From Chimaeribacter californicus (GTDB lineage Bacteria; Pseudomonadota; Gammaproteobacteria; Enterobacterales; Enterobacteriaceae), in NCBI RefSeq assembly GCF_002858675.1, contig NZ_PJZF01000011.1:62001-126000 (forward strand): a DNA stretch of 64,000 nt, in the 5' to 3' direction. Both the position numbers and the translations under genes were made by a program. Below are positions 18,186-27,830 of the stretch, one piece after another. The notes under the pieces were generated by a model. It was not told where the DNA came from, ran no database searches, and worked only from the letters and a program-made list of their open reading frames with translations. How positions within the stretch are numbered: position 1 is the first letter of the stretch; each line of letters begins with the position of its first letter.

Positions 18186-20042
18186 CTACTTTACCTCACC
18201 ACAGGTCAGGCAGAGCGCATAGCGGTTTTGCGGGTCGTTCAGGGTACCAAACAGGCCCGGCTGATCTTTCATTGACTCGGCCAGCCGGGTCAGCGGGGCC
18301 GGAACCCACGCCTGCAACGCCTGCGGCAACACGGCCTGCACCGAGGCGCTCATCTGGGAGAACAGCAGGTCGCTGACGCTGGGGTCTTCAACAAACCAGT
18401 TAAGCTGCCAGGCCGGCAGTTTCGCCAGTTCCGCCGCTTTCTTCACCGCGTCATCGAAATCACCCAGCTCGTCCACCAGCCCGTTGCCTTTGGCATCCAG
18501 GCCGAGCCAGACGTGGCCCTGGGCAATCTGGTCAATCTGCTCCGGGGTTTTATGGCGAGACTGCGCCACCAGGCCCAGGAAGGTGCGGTAACCGTTCTCA
18601 ATGTTCAGCTGCATCATCTGCGCGAACTCCGGCGGCAGCGCCTTGGTCACCGCCAGATCGGCCAGCGGGGAGGTGGCTACGCCGTCGGTGTGTACGCCGA
18701 TGCTGTCCAGCGAGTTCTCATAGGTATTCACCACCCCAAAGATGCCGATGGAGCCGGTCAGGGTGCTGGGGCTGGCCACAATGTAGTTGGCCGGGGTAGA
18801 GATCCAGTACCCGCCGGACGCCGCCATGCCGCCCATAGAAACCACCACCGGTTTGCCGGCCGCGCGGACGGCGGCCAGCTCTTCACGGATCACCTCAGAG
18901 GCGCTGACGCTGCCGCCGGGGCTGTTAACCCGCAGCACAATCGCCTTGATCTTCGGATCGAGGCGCGCCTGGCGGATCTGCTCCGCCGTGGTGTCGCCGC
19001 CGACCGAACCCGGCTCTTCCGGGCCGTCAATGATGGCGCCGTCCGCGAAGATCACCGCAATCTGCGGGTTCTGGTTGGTGGGCTTGGCCGCCGGTTCGTA
19101 GTCATAGATGCTGACGGAGTTGAAATCCTTGTCCTGCTTATCCCAGCCGAACGCCTTGCTCAGCTCCGCTTCCACCTGCGGGCGTGAGGCCAGCTCATCC
19201 ACCAGCTTGTTTTTCAGCGCGTACTGGGCAGTGTCACCGTTGACCGCCTGTAACCCCTGCAACACCCCTTGCGCGCCGGGGAACAGCTGTTCCGGCGTCA
19301 GGCGGCGGTTGGCGGCCACGGTATTGAGGTAGTTCTGCCACAGCCCGCCGACCCAGCGGCTGTCCGCGTCGCGCGCAGCGGGGGACATATCATCACGGAT
19401 CATCGGTTCCACGGCGGACTTATACGTCCCGACGCGGAAGATATGGGTGGAGACCTTCAGCTTGTCCAGCAGCGTCTTATAGTAGAGCGTGTTGGTGGCA
19501 AAGCCGTGCAGGTCCACGGTGCCCTGCGGTGACAGGAAAATTTTGGTGGCGTAGCTTGCCAGGTAGTACTGGGTCTGGTTGTAGCTGTCGCCCACGGCGT
19601 AGATCGGTTTGCCGGCGTCACGGAACTCCTGCAACGCCTTGCCGATGTAGTTCAGCGACGTCTGGTCGGTGCCGGTGAAATCGTTCAGCGACAGCACGAT
19701 GCCGGTGATGTTGTTGTCCGTTTTGGCGCGGCGCAGCGTCTCCACCAGGTCAAACAGCGAGTTCTCCTGCAAACGGCTGCTGTTGGAGCCGAGCAGTTCG
19801 CGCCCCCACTGGCGCAGCTTGTTATTGACCGAAGGTTTGTCCACCACGGTGCCGCTGAGGTCAACCAGCAACGCGCCTTTGGTGACGGTCTCCGCCGGTT
19901 TCGGCTGGAGCTGGAAGTAGATGCCCACTGCCACCACGATCAGCAGGATCAGGAACAGGTTCAGAATGCATTCCCGGATAAAATTGAGCAGGCGCCAGGT
20001 CCACCGGAAGAAACCGGCGATAATTCGCCACAATGTGCGCAT
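18186..20042 (-). CDS. sppA: Signal peptide peptidase A (protease IV)
   Basis: 618 residues, as in E. coli. One N-terminal membrane helix (about residues 24-45) anchors it in the inner membrane, active site in the periplasm. Two S49 repeats; the catalytic pair is Lys208 in RVGTYKSAVEP and Ser409 in GGMAASGGYW. It degrades cleaved signal peptides. GGAG lies five bases before the ATG. It forms a same-strand run with ansA and pncA but has its own terminator. Confidence 0.97.
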   Translation of the reverse strand: MRTLWRIIAGFFRWTWRLLNFIRECILNLFLILLIVVAVGIYFQLQPKPAETVTKGALLVDLSGTVVDKPSVNNKLRQWGRELLGSNSSRLQENSLFDLVETLRRAKTDNNITGIVLSLNDFTGTDQTSLNYIGKALQEFRDAGKPIYAVGDSYNQTQYYLASYATKIFLSPQGTVDLHGFATNTLYYKTLLDKLKVSTHIFRVGTYKSAVEPMIRDDMSPAARDADSRWVGGLWQNYLNTVAANRRLTPEQLFPGAQGVLQGLQAVNGDTAQYALKNKLVDELASRPQVEAELSKAFGWDKQDKDFNSVSIYDYEPAAKPTNQNPQIAVIFADGAIIDGPEEPGSVGGDTTAEQIRQARLDPKIKAIVLRVNSPGGSVSASEVIREELAAVRAAGKPVVVSMGGMAASGGYWISTPANYIVASPSTLTGSIGIFGVVNTYENSLDSIGVHTDGVATSPLADLAVTKALPPEFAQMMQLNIENGYRTFLGLVAQSRHKTPEQIDQIAQGHVWLGLDAKGNGLVDELGDFDDAVKKAAELAKLPAWQLNWFVEDPSVSDLLFSQMSASVQAVLPQALQAWVPAPLTRLAESMKDQPGLFGTLNDPQNRYALCLTCGEVK

Positions 20043-20214
20043 GGGAACTCCAAAAAGGGGAAAAAGTGTTGCTATCCTAATGACCCGCCGGAGAAAAGTC
20101 AGCTTTAAATCATCTCTTCCTGTTGCAGATGTGCAACGGATCGGTGACCGGTAGCAACACGCTTATAACCTATGTTAACGTGGCACCCCTGCAAATGGTT
20201 ATCAGGAGAAACCC

Positions 20215-20766
20215 ATGGATGCTTTAGATCTGCTGTTGAACCGCCGCTCGGCGTCCCGTCTGGCGGCCCCGGCCCCGGCCGGTGACGTGCTGGAAAATAT
20301 CATCAAAGCCGGGCTGCGTGCGCCGGACCACGGGGCGCTGCAACCCTGGCGTTTTGTGATCATTGAAAATGACGGCCTGAGCCGCTTCAGCCAGGTGCTG
20401 CATGCAGCGGCCGTGGCGGAAAACCTGGATGAAAAAGGGATCGAGAAGGCCACCCAGGCCCCGTTCCGCGCCCCGATGATCATCACGGTGGTGGCGCACT
20501 GCAAAGAGAGCCAGAAAGTGCCGAAATGGGAGCAGGTGGTCTCTGCCGGCTGTGCCGTGCAGGCGATGCAGATGGCGGCGCTGGCCCAGGGCTTCAACGG
20601 CATCTGGCGCTCCGGCCCGTGGACAGAAGATGAGGGCGTGCGCGCCGCCTTTGGTTGCGAAGAGGAGGATGAAATTGTTGGGTTCCTCTATCTCGGTACC
20701 CCGCAGCTGAAATCAGCCACCCAGGTGATCGCGCCGGACAGCAGCCTGTTCGTCAGCTATTTCTGA
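20215..20766 (+). CDS. ydjA: Nitroreductase-like flavoprotein YdjA
   Basis: 183 residues, the E. coli YdjA length. Minimal FMN-dependent nitroreductase fold: [11 protein letters not shown]-terminal FMN-phosphate site, [14 protein letters not shown], and [11 protein letters not shown] near the C-terminus. The physiological substrate is not known. RBS AGGAGAA. Divergent from sppA. In E. coli selD follows immediately, but not here. Confidence 0.95.
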   Translation: MDALDLLLNRRSASRLAAPAPAGDVLENIIKAGLRAPDHGALQPWRFVIIENDGLSRFSQVLHAAAVAENLDEKGIEKATQAPFRAPMIITVVAHCKESQKVPKWEQVVSAGCAVQAMQMAALAQGFNGIWRSGPWTEDEGVRAAFGCEEEDEIVGFLYLGTPQLKSATQVIAPDSSLFVSYF

Positions 20767-20928
20767 TCCTGCCTGTCCTGGCCCTGCCGCCGGCGGTAAA
20801 AACTCTGATAACCGGGGTTTTCCGCTGGCGAAATGAGCGACCTGTCCCGCGCTTCCGCCTTGCCCCTTACCAACCCGCCTGACAGCCGTTACCATAACGG
20901 CCAAATGACCGATCCTGAAGGAGCTTCG

Positions 20929-20991
20929 ATGATTCCGTCTGCCCTGATTCTGCCGTTGAAGGCGTCTTCCTGCCGAGTCGCAGGTGCCTGA
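20929..20991 (+). CDS. Possible 20-residue leader peptide coupled to topB
   Basis: ATG at 20929 has a strong GAAGGAG five bases upstream and opens 20 codons ([11 protein letters not shown]...). Its TGA overlaps the topB ATG as TGATG, a classic coupling junction. topB has no other good Shine-Dalgarno. In E. coli selD occupies the place before topB; no resemblance to SelD is seen. The peptide itself may have no function. Confidence 0.5.
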   Translation: MIPSALILPLKASSCRVAGA

Positions 20992-22919
20992 TGCGGCTGT
21001 TTATTGCTGAGAAACCCAGCCTGGCGCGCGCCATTGCTGATGTCCTGCCGAAACCGCACCGCCGCGGTGACGGCTATATCGCCTGCGGTAACGATCAGGT
21101 CGTGACCTGGTGCGTCGGCCACCTGCTGGAGCAGGCGCAGCCGGATGCCTATGACGGCCGCTACGCACGCTGGTCGCTGGCGGATTTGCCGATCATCCCG
21201 CAGAAGTGGCTGTTGCAGCCGCGCCCGTCGGTGAGCAAGCAGCTTAATGTGATCAAAGGGCTGCTGAAACAGGCGGATGAAGTGATCCATGCCGGTGACC
21301 CGGACCGTGAAGGGCAACTGCTGGTGGATGAAGTGCTCGATTATCTGGCACTGGCCCCGGACAAACGCCGTGCGGTGCGCCGCTGCCTGATCAACGACCT
21401 CAACCCGCAGGCGGTGACGCGGGCGGTGGAGCGGCTGCGTGACAACCAGGAGTTTGTGCCGCTCTGCGTCTCGGCGCTGGCGCGTTCGCGGGCTGACTGG
21501 CTCTACGGCATTAACATGACCCGCGCCTACACGCTGCTGGGGCGCAATGCCGGCTATGACGGCGTGCTCTCCGTGGGCCGGGTGCAGACGCCGGTGCTGG
21601 GGCTGGTGGTGCGGCGGGATGAAGAGATTGAGCACTTCGTGCCGAAAGATTTCTTCGAGGTGAAAGCCCATGTGGTGACCCCGGCCGACGAGCGTTTTAC
21701 CGCCCTGTGGCAACCCAGTGACGCCTGCGAACCCTATCAGGACGAAGAGGGGCGGTTATTGCACCGGCCGCTGGCGGAGCACGTGGTGAAGCGCATCGGC
21801 GGCCAGCCCGCCAACGTCACCGGCTACAGCGACAAGCGCGAACCGGAAACCGCGCCGCTGCCGTTTTCGCTCTCCACCCTGCAGATTGAGGCGGCGCGCC
21901 GCTTCGGCATGAGCGCCCAGAATGTGCTGGATGCCTGCCAGCGGTTGTATGAAACGCACAAATTGATTACGTATCCGCGCTCAGATTGCCGATACCTGCC
22001 TGAGGAGCACTTCTCCGGCCGTCAGGCGGTGTTGAAAGCGATTGGCGTGCATGCGGCGGATCTGCTGCCGCAACCGGCGGTGGACAGCAACCGCCGCAAC
22101 CGCTGCTGGGATGACAAAAAGGTGGATGCCCACCACGCCATCATCCCGACGGCACGCAGCAGCGCCGTGTCGCTGAGCCAGGATGAGAGCCGGGTCTACA
22201 GCCTGGTGGCGCGCCAGTACCTGATGCAGTTCTGCCCCGATGCGGTCTACCGCAAATGCGTGATCGAGCTGGAGATCGCCGGCGGCAACTTTATCGCCAA
22301 GGCGCGTTTTCTGGCCGAGGCGGGCTGGCGGGCGCTGCTGGGGGCGAAAGAGCGTGACGATGAGAACGAGGGCACGCCGTTGCCGGTGGTGGCGAAAGGG
22401 GACACGTTGCTGTGCGAGCGCGGCGAGGTGGTAGAACGCCAGACCCAGCCGCCGCGGCCGTTCACCGACGCGACCCTGCTCTCGGCAATGACCGGCATCG
22501 CGCGCTTCGTGCAGGACAAAAGCCTCAAGAAAATCCTGCGCGCCACCGACGGGCTGGGCACTGAAGCCACCCGCGCCGGCATTATTGAACTGCTGTTCAA
22601 ACGGGCGTTTCTGGTCAAGAAGGGGCGTAACATCCACGCCACGGAGACCGGGCGGGCGCTGATCCACTCGCTGCCGGATATTGCCGCGCGGCCGGACATG
22701 ACCGCCAACTGGGAAGCGACGCTGACCAAAATCAGCGAGAAGAGCTGCCGTTACCAGGAGTTTATGCAGCCGCTGGAATCCACCTTGCAGGAACTGATTC
22801 AGCAGGCAAAACAGAATGGCGCCTCCCCGGCATTCCGCGGCCTCTCACCGGCGCCGTCCGCCGGGAAGGCGCGTAAGCGGCGGACGACCAAATCCGCCAA
22901 ACCCAAGGAGAGAACATGA
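20991..22919 (+). CDS. topB: DNA topoisomerase III
   Basis: 642 residues; E. coli TopB has 653. Toprim domain with [10 protein letters not shown] (Glu7) and the acidic DPDREGQ near 105; active-site Tyr328 in [12 protein letters not shown], at the same number as in E. coli. The C-terminal tail (from about 610) is basic and lysine-rich. It is a type IA enzyme that decatenates DNA with single-stranded regions. The last four bases overlap ynjH. Confidence 0.97.
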   Translation: MRLFIAEKPSLARAIADVLPKPHRRGDGYIACGNDQVVTWCVGHLLEQAQPDAYDGRYARWSLADLPIIPQKWLLQPRPSVSKQLNVIKGLLKQADEVIHAGDPDREGQLLVDEVLDYLALAPDKRRAVRRCLINDLNPQAVTRAVERLRDNQEFVPLCVSALARSRADWLYGINMTRAYTLLGRNAGYDGVLSVGRVQTPVLGLVVRRDEEIEHFVPKDFFEVKAHVVTPADERFTALWQPSDACEPYQDEEGRLLHRPLAEHVVKRIGGQPANVTGYSDKREPETAPLPFSLSTLQIEAARRFGMSAQNVLDACQRLYETHKLITYPRSDCRYLPEEHFSGRQAVLKAIGVHAADLLPQPAVDSNRRNRCWDDKKVDAHHAIIPTARSSAVSLSQDESRVYSLVARQYLMQFCPDAVYRKCVIELEIAGGNFIAKARFLAEAGWRALLGAKERDDENEGTPLPVVAKGDTLLCERGEVVERQTQPPRPFTDATLLSAMTGIARFVQDKSLKKILRATDGLGTEATRAGIIELLFKRAFLVKKGRNIHATETGRALIHSLPDIAARPDMTANWEATLTKISEKSCRYQEFMQPLESTLQELIQQAKQNGASPAFRGLSPAPSAGKARKRRTTKSAKPKERT

Positions 22920-23251
22920 GAAACCTCAGCCGCCACTGTCTGGCCCTTTGTATCGCTGCCGGCGCCCTGTTGGCCCTGCCGGTTCAGGCCCACCGCACGC
23001 ACGAGCCGGTGCCCGATAGCCAGATGACCGATAGCCAGACGACCGGCGGTAACGTGGACGCAATGGTCTCGCTGGATGGCTGGAGCGGGGCAGGCAGCGA
23101 TAATGCGCCACCGTGCCGCCGCTGCTGCATCTACCAGAATGAGAACTACTCGGAAGGGGCGTTGCTGAAAGTGGACGGCGGCACCATGCAGTGCACCCGT
23201 GACCCGCAGGTAGTCGGCACCAATGACCTGATCTGGCTGCGGGTGAAATAA
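22916..23251 (+). CDS. ynjH: YnjH family periplasmic protein (DUF1496)
   Basis: 111 residues. A signal peptide ends at VQA-HRTH (about residue 25). The C-terminal half has the family core [18 protein letters not shown] and later MQCTRD, cysteines likely disulphide-bonded in the periplasm. E. coli YnjH has the same core. Function unknown. It overlaps topB by four bases (ATGA), so the two are translationally coupled; in E. coli gdhA and ynjI lie between them. Confidence 0.85.
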   Translation: MRNLSRHCLALCIAAGALLALPVQAHRTHEPVPDSQMTDSQTTGGNVDAMVSLDGWSGAGSDNAPPCRRCCIYQNENYSEGALLKVDGGTMQCTRDPQVVGTNDLIWLRVK

Positions 23252-23258
23252 CCCGTAA

Positions 23259-23282
23259 GGCGCGCCTGTTTAGCGGCGCGCC
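23259..23282. terminator. Hairpin between convergent ynjH and nudG
   Basis: GGCGCGCC-N8-GGCGCGCC, an eight-pair all-GC stem, eight bases after ynjH and five before the nudG stop. No T run follows on either strand, so it may be a 3'-end stabiliser or weak terminator. Confidence 0.5.
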
Positions 23283-23286
23283 AGGC

Positions 23287-23679
23287 TCAGCCTTGCTGCG
23301 CCCGGTAGGCAGCCAGCAGCGGCAGGTCCGCCGGCGGCAGCGCGTAACCGGCTGCGGCTTCCGGGGTTACCCACACCAGCGCCTGGTGGCAGGTCGGGCG
23401 CAGTTCACCGTGGAACTGCGGCACACGCCAGGCGTGCAGGCGGATCAGCCGCTTACCGCTCTGCCAGCTCTGGCTGGCGACGTAGTCACCCACTCCGGCC
23501 ACAATCCCCAGCTCTTCCGCCAGCTCACGCGCCAGCGCCTGCGGCTGGCTTTCACCGGCTTCCACCTTACCGCCGGGAAACTCCCACAGCCCGGCCTGAT
23601 CGCGCGATTCATCCCGCTGTGCCAGCAGAATCAGGCCGTTACGCTCAATAATCGCGGCCACCACATCAATCGGCGTCAT
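23287..23679 (-). CDS. nudG: CTP/oxidised-pyrimidine Nudix hydrolase
   Basis: 130 residues; E. coli NudG has 135. The full Nudix box is visible from about residue 37 (GGKVEAGESQPQ, then ARELAEELGI). MutT-like proteins of this group hydrolyse 5-hydroxy-CTP, 8-oxo-dGTP and 2-hydroxy-dATP to monophosphates, cleaning the nucleotide pool. GGAGAG RBS before the ATG. It is 45 bases downstream of xthA on the same strand, giving two oxidative-damage functions together. Confidence 0.92.
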   Translation of the reverse strand: MTPIDVVAAIIERNGLILLAQRDESRDQAGLWEFPGGKVEAGESQPQALARELAEELGIVAGVGDYVASQSWQSGKRLIRLHAWRVPQFHGELRPTCHQALVWVTPEAAAGYALPPADLPLLAAYRAQQG

Positions 23680-23724
23680 GGTTCTCTCCGGGAAAGCCCC
23701 GCGTCGGCGGGGCAGAAGGCAGGA

Positions 23725-24531
23725 TTACAGGTCAAACGACGCCCAGACCGGGGCGTGGTCAGAGGGTTTTTCCATCGCGCGGATCTCGTAATCGATGCCG
23801 GTGGCGGTGCAGCATTCGGCCAGCGGCGCGTTAGCCATCACCAGATCGATGCGCAGGCCGCGGTTTTCGTCAAAGCCGCGTGACCGGTAGTCAAACCAGG
23901 AGAAACGGTCGTTCACTTCCGGGTTGGCGGCGCGGAAGGTGTCCACCAGCCCCCAGCCGTGCAGGCGGCCCAGCCATTCGCGCTCTTCCGGCAGGAACGA
24001 GCATTTGCCGGTGCGCAGCCAGCGTTTGCGGCTCTCTTCACCGATGCCGATGTCGAGATCGGTAGGGCTGATGTTCATGTCACCCATCACCAGCACCGGG
24101 TTGTCACGCGTCAGCTGTTGCTCCAGATAGCTTTGCAGGTCGCGGTAGAATTTCTCTTTGGCCGGGAATTTGGTCGGGTGGTCGCGGCTTTCGCCCTGCG
24201 GGAAGTACCCGTTGATCACCGTCAGCACCCCTTTGCTGGTCTGGAAATCCGCCATGATGATGCGGCGCTGTGCCTCTTCGTCATCGGTCGGGAAACCGCG
24301 GCGCACCGCCAGCGGGGCCTCCCGCGTCAGCAGGGCCACGCCGTAATGCCCTTTCTGGCCGTGATAAAACACGTGGTAACCGTGGCGGCTGACTTCGTCC
24401 AGCGGAAACATATCGTCATGGACTTTGGTCTCCTGCAGGCCGATCACATCCGGCTGGTGTTGTTGGATGAGGGCTTCAAGCTGGTGTGGGCGGGCGCGCA
24501 GCCCATTGATGTTGAAAGAGATAAACTTCAT
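23725..24531 (-). CDS. xthA: Exodeoxyribonuclease III
   Basis: 268 residues, the same as E. coli. Endonuclease/exonuclease/phosphatase fold with the metal ligand Glu34 (GLQETKV), [11 protein letters not shown] (Asp151 and Asn153 region), and C-terminal SDHAPVW with the catalytic His. It is the main AP endonuclease and 3'-5' exonuclease. The ATG at 24531 ([10 protein letters not shown]) is the family start; the frame is open 40 codons further upstream but these do not align. Confidence 0.97.
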   Translation of the reverse strand: MKFISFNINGLRARPHQLEALIQQHQPDVIGLQETKVHDDMFPLDEVSRHGYHVFYHGQKGHYGVALLTREAPLAVRRGFPTDDEEAQRRIIMADFQTSKGVLTVINGYFPQGESRDHPTKFPAKEKFYRDLQSYLEQQLTRDNPVLVMGDMNISPTDLDIGIGEESRKRWLRTGKCSFLPEEREWLGRLHGWGLVDTFRAANPEVNDRFSWFDYRSRGFDENRGLRIDLVMANAPLAECCTATGIDYEIRAMEKPSDHAPVWASFDL

Positions 24532-24610
24532 AGTCGGTGTCGTCTGGAAGCAGAAAGTGGCCGAATGGTAGCAGATTGGCGGGCGATGATCACCCGCCGT
24601 GCCGCCCGTA

Positions 24611-25183
24611 TCACCTGGCCCAGCGATCGTAGTTTTTCGGCTGGTACGCATCCAGGTGGCGCAACAGCACCTCCGGGGATTCGCTCAGGTGCAGCGTTTG
24701 CAGGTAGTCATGGCGTACAAATCCCTGTTGCGCCATGTGCAGCAGCAGCTGGTTCAGCGGCCGGTAGAAGCCGTTGACGTCCAGCAACCCTACCGGTTTG
24801 GCGTGGTAGCCAATCTGCCCCCAGGTCCAGATTTCAAACAGCTCCTCCAGCGTGCCGATGCCGCCGGGCAGGGCGATGAAGCCGTCCGCCAGCGCCGCCA
24901 TCCGCGCTTTGCGGGCGTGCATGTCCGGCACCACCTCCAGCTGGGTCAGGCCACGGTGCGCGGTCTCCGCCTCCACCAGCCGCTGCGGGATGATGCCGGT
25001 CACCTGGCCGCCCGCTTCCAGCACCGCATCCGCCAGAATGCCCATCAGCCCCTTTTTCCCTCCGCCATACACCAGCCGGCGCTTTTGCAGGGCCAGCAGG
25101 TGGCCCAACGCACGGGCATGGTGGGCGTAGGCCGGGCTTACCCCTTCACTGGCCCCACAAAACACACAAATTGTTTGATGCAT
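24611..25183 (-). CDS. LOG family protein (cytokinin-activating type nucleoside monophosphate phosphoribohydrolase)
   Basis: 190 residues. Rossmann-like fold with VFCGASEG at the N-terminus, [10 protein letters not shown], and the signature [12 protein letters not shown] around residue 105. Bacterial LOG proteins remove ribose-5-phosphate from nucleotides such as AMP; plant LOG acts on cytokinin nucleotides. The physiological substrate here is unknown. AGGAG RBS before ATG. It lies 80 bases upstream of xthA; a GGCGGG/CCCGCC hairpin at about 24580-24600 separates them. Confidence 0.9.
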   Translation of the reverse strand: MHQTICVFCGASEGVSPAYAHHARALGHLLALQKRRLVYGGGKKGLMGILADAVLEAGGQVTGIIPQRLVEAETAHRGLTQLEVVPDMHARKARMAALADGFIALPGGIGTLEELFEIWTWGQIGYHAKPVGLLDVNGFYRPLNQLLLHMAQQGFVRHDYLQTLHLSESPEVLLRHLDAYQPKNYDRWAR

Positions 25184-25561
25184 ACGGACTCCTCACACAA
25201 AAGAATGTCACCGATCGTTATCATTTATGTAACAAGGCAGAAATATCTTATCCGGTTTCAGGCCGGATGCCGCGCCCTTTTGTCAGGAATTGCCGGCTAT
25301 GCCACGCAGCGTATCATCCGCGTGACAGCTGGAAAGCCTGGCTGCCCCCCGCAGACTCTTCGCCACAGCTGGCACAGTGCCTTGTTTCATAGGGAATAAG
25401 GGGCAATTAACAGGCTGAAATAGTGTAAAAAAGGGCGGTTTAAGTGATTCGTCGAGAAAAATCGCAGATTGTGTCAACTTTTTGTGACAGATAACTTTTT
25501 CCTGGTAAGTCGAAGGAGTATGATGCCGGGAGTGATCCGCACCCTGTTGAAAGGTTAACTG
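25184..25561. other. Divergent promoter region of the LOG gene and tyrR
   Basis: 378 bases without a gene. It is AT-rich near both ends. No convincing TyrR box pair could be fixed by eye: TGTAAA at about 25425 lacks a properly spaced TTTACA partner. The last bases (GAAAGG) form the tyrR RBS. Confidence 0.5.
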
Positions 25562-27130
25562 ATGCGTTTGGAAGTCTTTTGTGAAGATCGCCTGGGCCTG
25601 ACCCGGGAGCTGCTTGACCTGCTGGTGTTGCGCAGCATCGATTTACAGGGCATTGAGATTGCGCCAATTGGGCGTATTTACCTCAATTTTGCCCAGCTCG
25701 ATTTTGATACGTTCCGCGCCCTGATGGCGGAAATCCGCCGGATTGCCGGCGTCACGGATGTGCGTACCGTCTCTTACCTGCCGTCTGAGCGCGAACACCG
25801 CGCCCTGCGCGCGCTGCTGGAATCCATGCCGGAGCCGGTGTTCTCCATCGACATGCGCGGCAAAGTGGAGCAGGCCAACCCGGCGGCGCTGGCGCTGTTC
25901 GGGCTGGATGAGGATAAAATCCGCAACCATACCGCCGGCAGCCTGATTGGCGGCTTTAACTTCAGCCGCTGGCTGGAGCAGGAGCGCGCCCAGCCGCAGG
26001 CGGAGCGGGTGGTGATCCGCAATCAGGATTTCCTGCTGGATATCACGCCTATCTACCTGGATGACGAAAACCGCCACAATGCCGCGGTCGGCGCGGTGGT
26101 GATGCTGAAATCCACTGCCCGCATGGGGCGGCAGCTGCAGGATCTGGCCGTCAATGATGACAGCGAGTTCGGCCATATCGTGGCGGTCAGCCCGAAGATG
26201 CGCCAGGTGCTCGATCAGGCGCGAAAACTGGCGATGCTCGACGCACCGCTGCTGATCATCGGCGATACCGGCACCGGCAAGGATCTGCTGGCCCGCGCCT
26301 GCCACCTGCGCAGCCCGCGCGGCAAGCAGCCGTTCCTCGGCCTCAACTGTGCCTCCCTGCCGGATGACGTGGTGGAAAGCGAGCTGTTCGGCTACGCCGC
26401 TGGGGCATACCCGAACGCGCTGGAAGGCAAAAAGGGCTTTTTCGAGCAGGCGAACGGCGGCACCGTGCTGCTGGACGAGATTGGCGAAATGTCCCCGCGG
26501 ATGCAGATTAAGCTGCTGCGCTTTTTGAATGACGGCACTTTCCGCCGGGTGGGCGAGGAGCATGAGGTGCATGTGGATGTGCGCGTGATTTGCGCCACGC
26601 AGAAGAACCTGGTGGAACTGGTGCAGCGCGGCGCCTTCCGGGAAGATCTCTACTACCGGCTGAATGTGCTGACCCTGACCCTGCCGCCGTTACGTGAGCG
26701 CCCGGCGGACATCATGCCGCTGACGGAACTGTTTGTGGCGCGCTTTGCCGATGAGCAGGGCGTGGCGCGGCCGAAACTGGCGGCCGGGCTGGCCAGTTTC
26801 CTGACGCACTACGGCTGGCCGGGCAACGTGCGCCAGCTCAAGAACGCGATCTACCGTGCGCTGACGCAGCTGGAAGGGCATGAATTGCGGCCGCAGGACA
26901 TCGCGCTGCCGGAGTTTGAAACCGACCTGGCGATGACCGAAGAGGCGCTGAACGGCTCGCTGGATGACATCAGCAAGCGCTTTGAGCGCTCGGTGCTGAC
27001 CCGGCTCTACCGCTCTTACCCCAGTACCCGCAAGCTGGCGAAGCGGCTGGGTGTCTCCCATACCGCCATCGCCAACAAGTTGCGGGAGTATGGGCTGAGC
27101 GGCAAAAAGCCCGGCACTGCCGACGAGTAA
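25562..27130 (+). CDS. tyrR: Transcriptional regulator TyrR of aromatic amino acid genes
   Basis: 522 residues; E. coli TyrR has 513. An N-terminal ACT domain (1-70), a PAS-like domain (about 80-190), a central AAA+ domain with Walker A GDTGTGKD near 238 and Walker B-type TVLLDEIGEM, and a C-terminal Fis-type helix-turn-helix (TRKLAKRLGVSHTAIANKL). The sigma-54-contacting GAFTGA loop is replaced by GYAAGAYPNA, as known for TyrR, which works with sigma-70. It senses Tyr, Phe and Trp with ATP. Confidence 0.97.
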   Translation: MRLEVFCEDRLGLTRELLDLLVLRSIDLQGIEIAPIGRIYLNFAQLDFDTFRALMAEIRRIAGVTDVRTVSYLPSEREHRALRALLESMPEPVFSIDMRGKVEQANPAALALFGLDEDKIRNHTAGSLIGGFNFSRWLEQERAQPQAERVVIRNQDFLLDITPIYLDDENRHNAAVGAVVMLKSTARMGRQLQDLAVNDDSEFGHIVAVSPKMRQVLDQARKLAMLDAPLLIIGDTGTGKDLLARACHLRSPRGKQPFLGLNCASLPDDVVESELFGYAAGAYPNALEGKKGFFEQANGGTVLLDEIGEMSPRMQIKLLRFLNDGTFRRVGEEHEVHVDVRVICATQKNLVELVQRGAFREDLYYRLNVLTLTLPPLRERPADIMPLTELFVARFADEQGVARPKLAAGLASFLTHYGWPGNVRQLKNAIYRALTQLEGHELRPQDIALPEFETDLAMTEEALNGSLDDISKRFERSVLTRLYRSYPSTRKLAKRLGVSHTAIANKLREYGLSGKKPGTADE

Positions 27131-27133
27131 ATA

Positions 27134-27170
27134 AAAAAGACAGAAGGTTTCCCTTCTGTCTTTTTTTTTC
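27134..27170. terminator. Bidirectional terminator between tyrR and tpx
   Basis: GACAGAAGG-TTTC-CCTTCTGTC stem flanked by A and T runs, serving both convergent genes. Confidence 0.95.
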
Positions 27171-27184
27171 ATGCTGACAGCGGC

Positions 27185-27688
27185 TTAACGCAGCATGGCC
27201 AGCACTTGCTCATAGTTCGGCTCAGTGGTGATTTCGTCCACCAACTGGCTGTAGATCACGCGGTCATCTTCATCCAGGACAACGACGGCACGCGCCGTCA
27301 GCCCGCCCAGCGGGCCTTCGGTGATGTCAACGCCGTAGGCTTGTTTGAAGGTTTCGCCGCGCAGGGTGGAGAGGGTGACCACATTGCTCAGCCCCTCTGC
27401 ACCACAGAAGCGGGATTGGGCAAACGGCAGATCGGAGGAAATACACAGCACCACGGTATTATCGAGGCTGCTGGCCAGCTGGTTGAATTTACGCACTGAG
27501 GCCGCGCATACGCCGGTATCAATGCTTGGGAAAATATTCAGCACCTTGCGCTTGCCGGCAAAGTTGCTCAGTGCCACATCGGACAGATCCTTGGCGACCA
27601 GGGTAAAGCTGCTGGCCTGTTCACCCGGCTGCGGCACCTTGCCGGAGACGGTGACCGGATTGCCCTGAAAATGTACTGTTTGGGTCAT
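27185..27688 (-). CDS. tpx: Thiol peroxidase
   Basis: 167 residues; E. coli Tpx has 168. Atypical 2-Cys peroxiredoxin: peroxidatic Cys61 in [10 protein letters not shown] and resolving Cys95 in QSRFCGAEG. It reduces alkyl hydroperoxides with thioredoxin. RBS AAAGGA seven bases before the ATG. Convergent with tyrR, as in E. coli. Confidence 0.97.
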   Translation of the reverse strand: MTQTVHFQGNPVTVSGKVPQPGEQASSFTLVAKDLSDVALSNFAGKRKVLNIFPSIDTGVCAASVRKFNQLASSLDNTVVLCISSDLPFAQSRFCGAEGLSNVVTLSTLRGETFKQAYGVDITEGPLGGLTARAVVVLDEDDRVIYSQLVDEITTEPNYEQVLAMLR

Positions 27689-27830
27689 GCTGCCATCCTT
27701 TTACAAGTATTTAACACCGGTTCTCAGTGTATGCCATCACCTGGGTATTGGGTATATAAACTTTTCTAATTAATTGTCTATCCTGTTTTGTTATCCATAC
27801 TTAAAACAAGATGTTGAGACCGGAGCTGCT

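Noticed and set aside
25425-25445. TyrR box before tyrR
   Set aside because: TGTAAA has no TTTACA at the six-base spacing; only a loose GGTTTAA follows.
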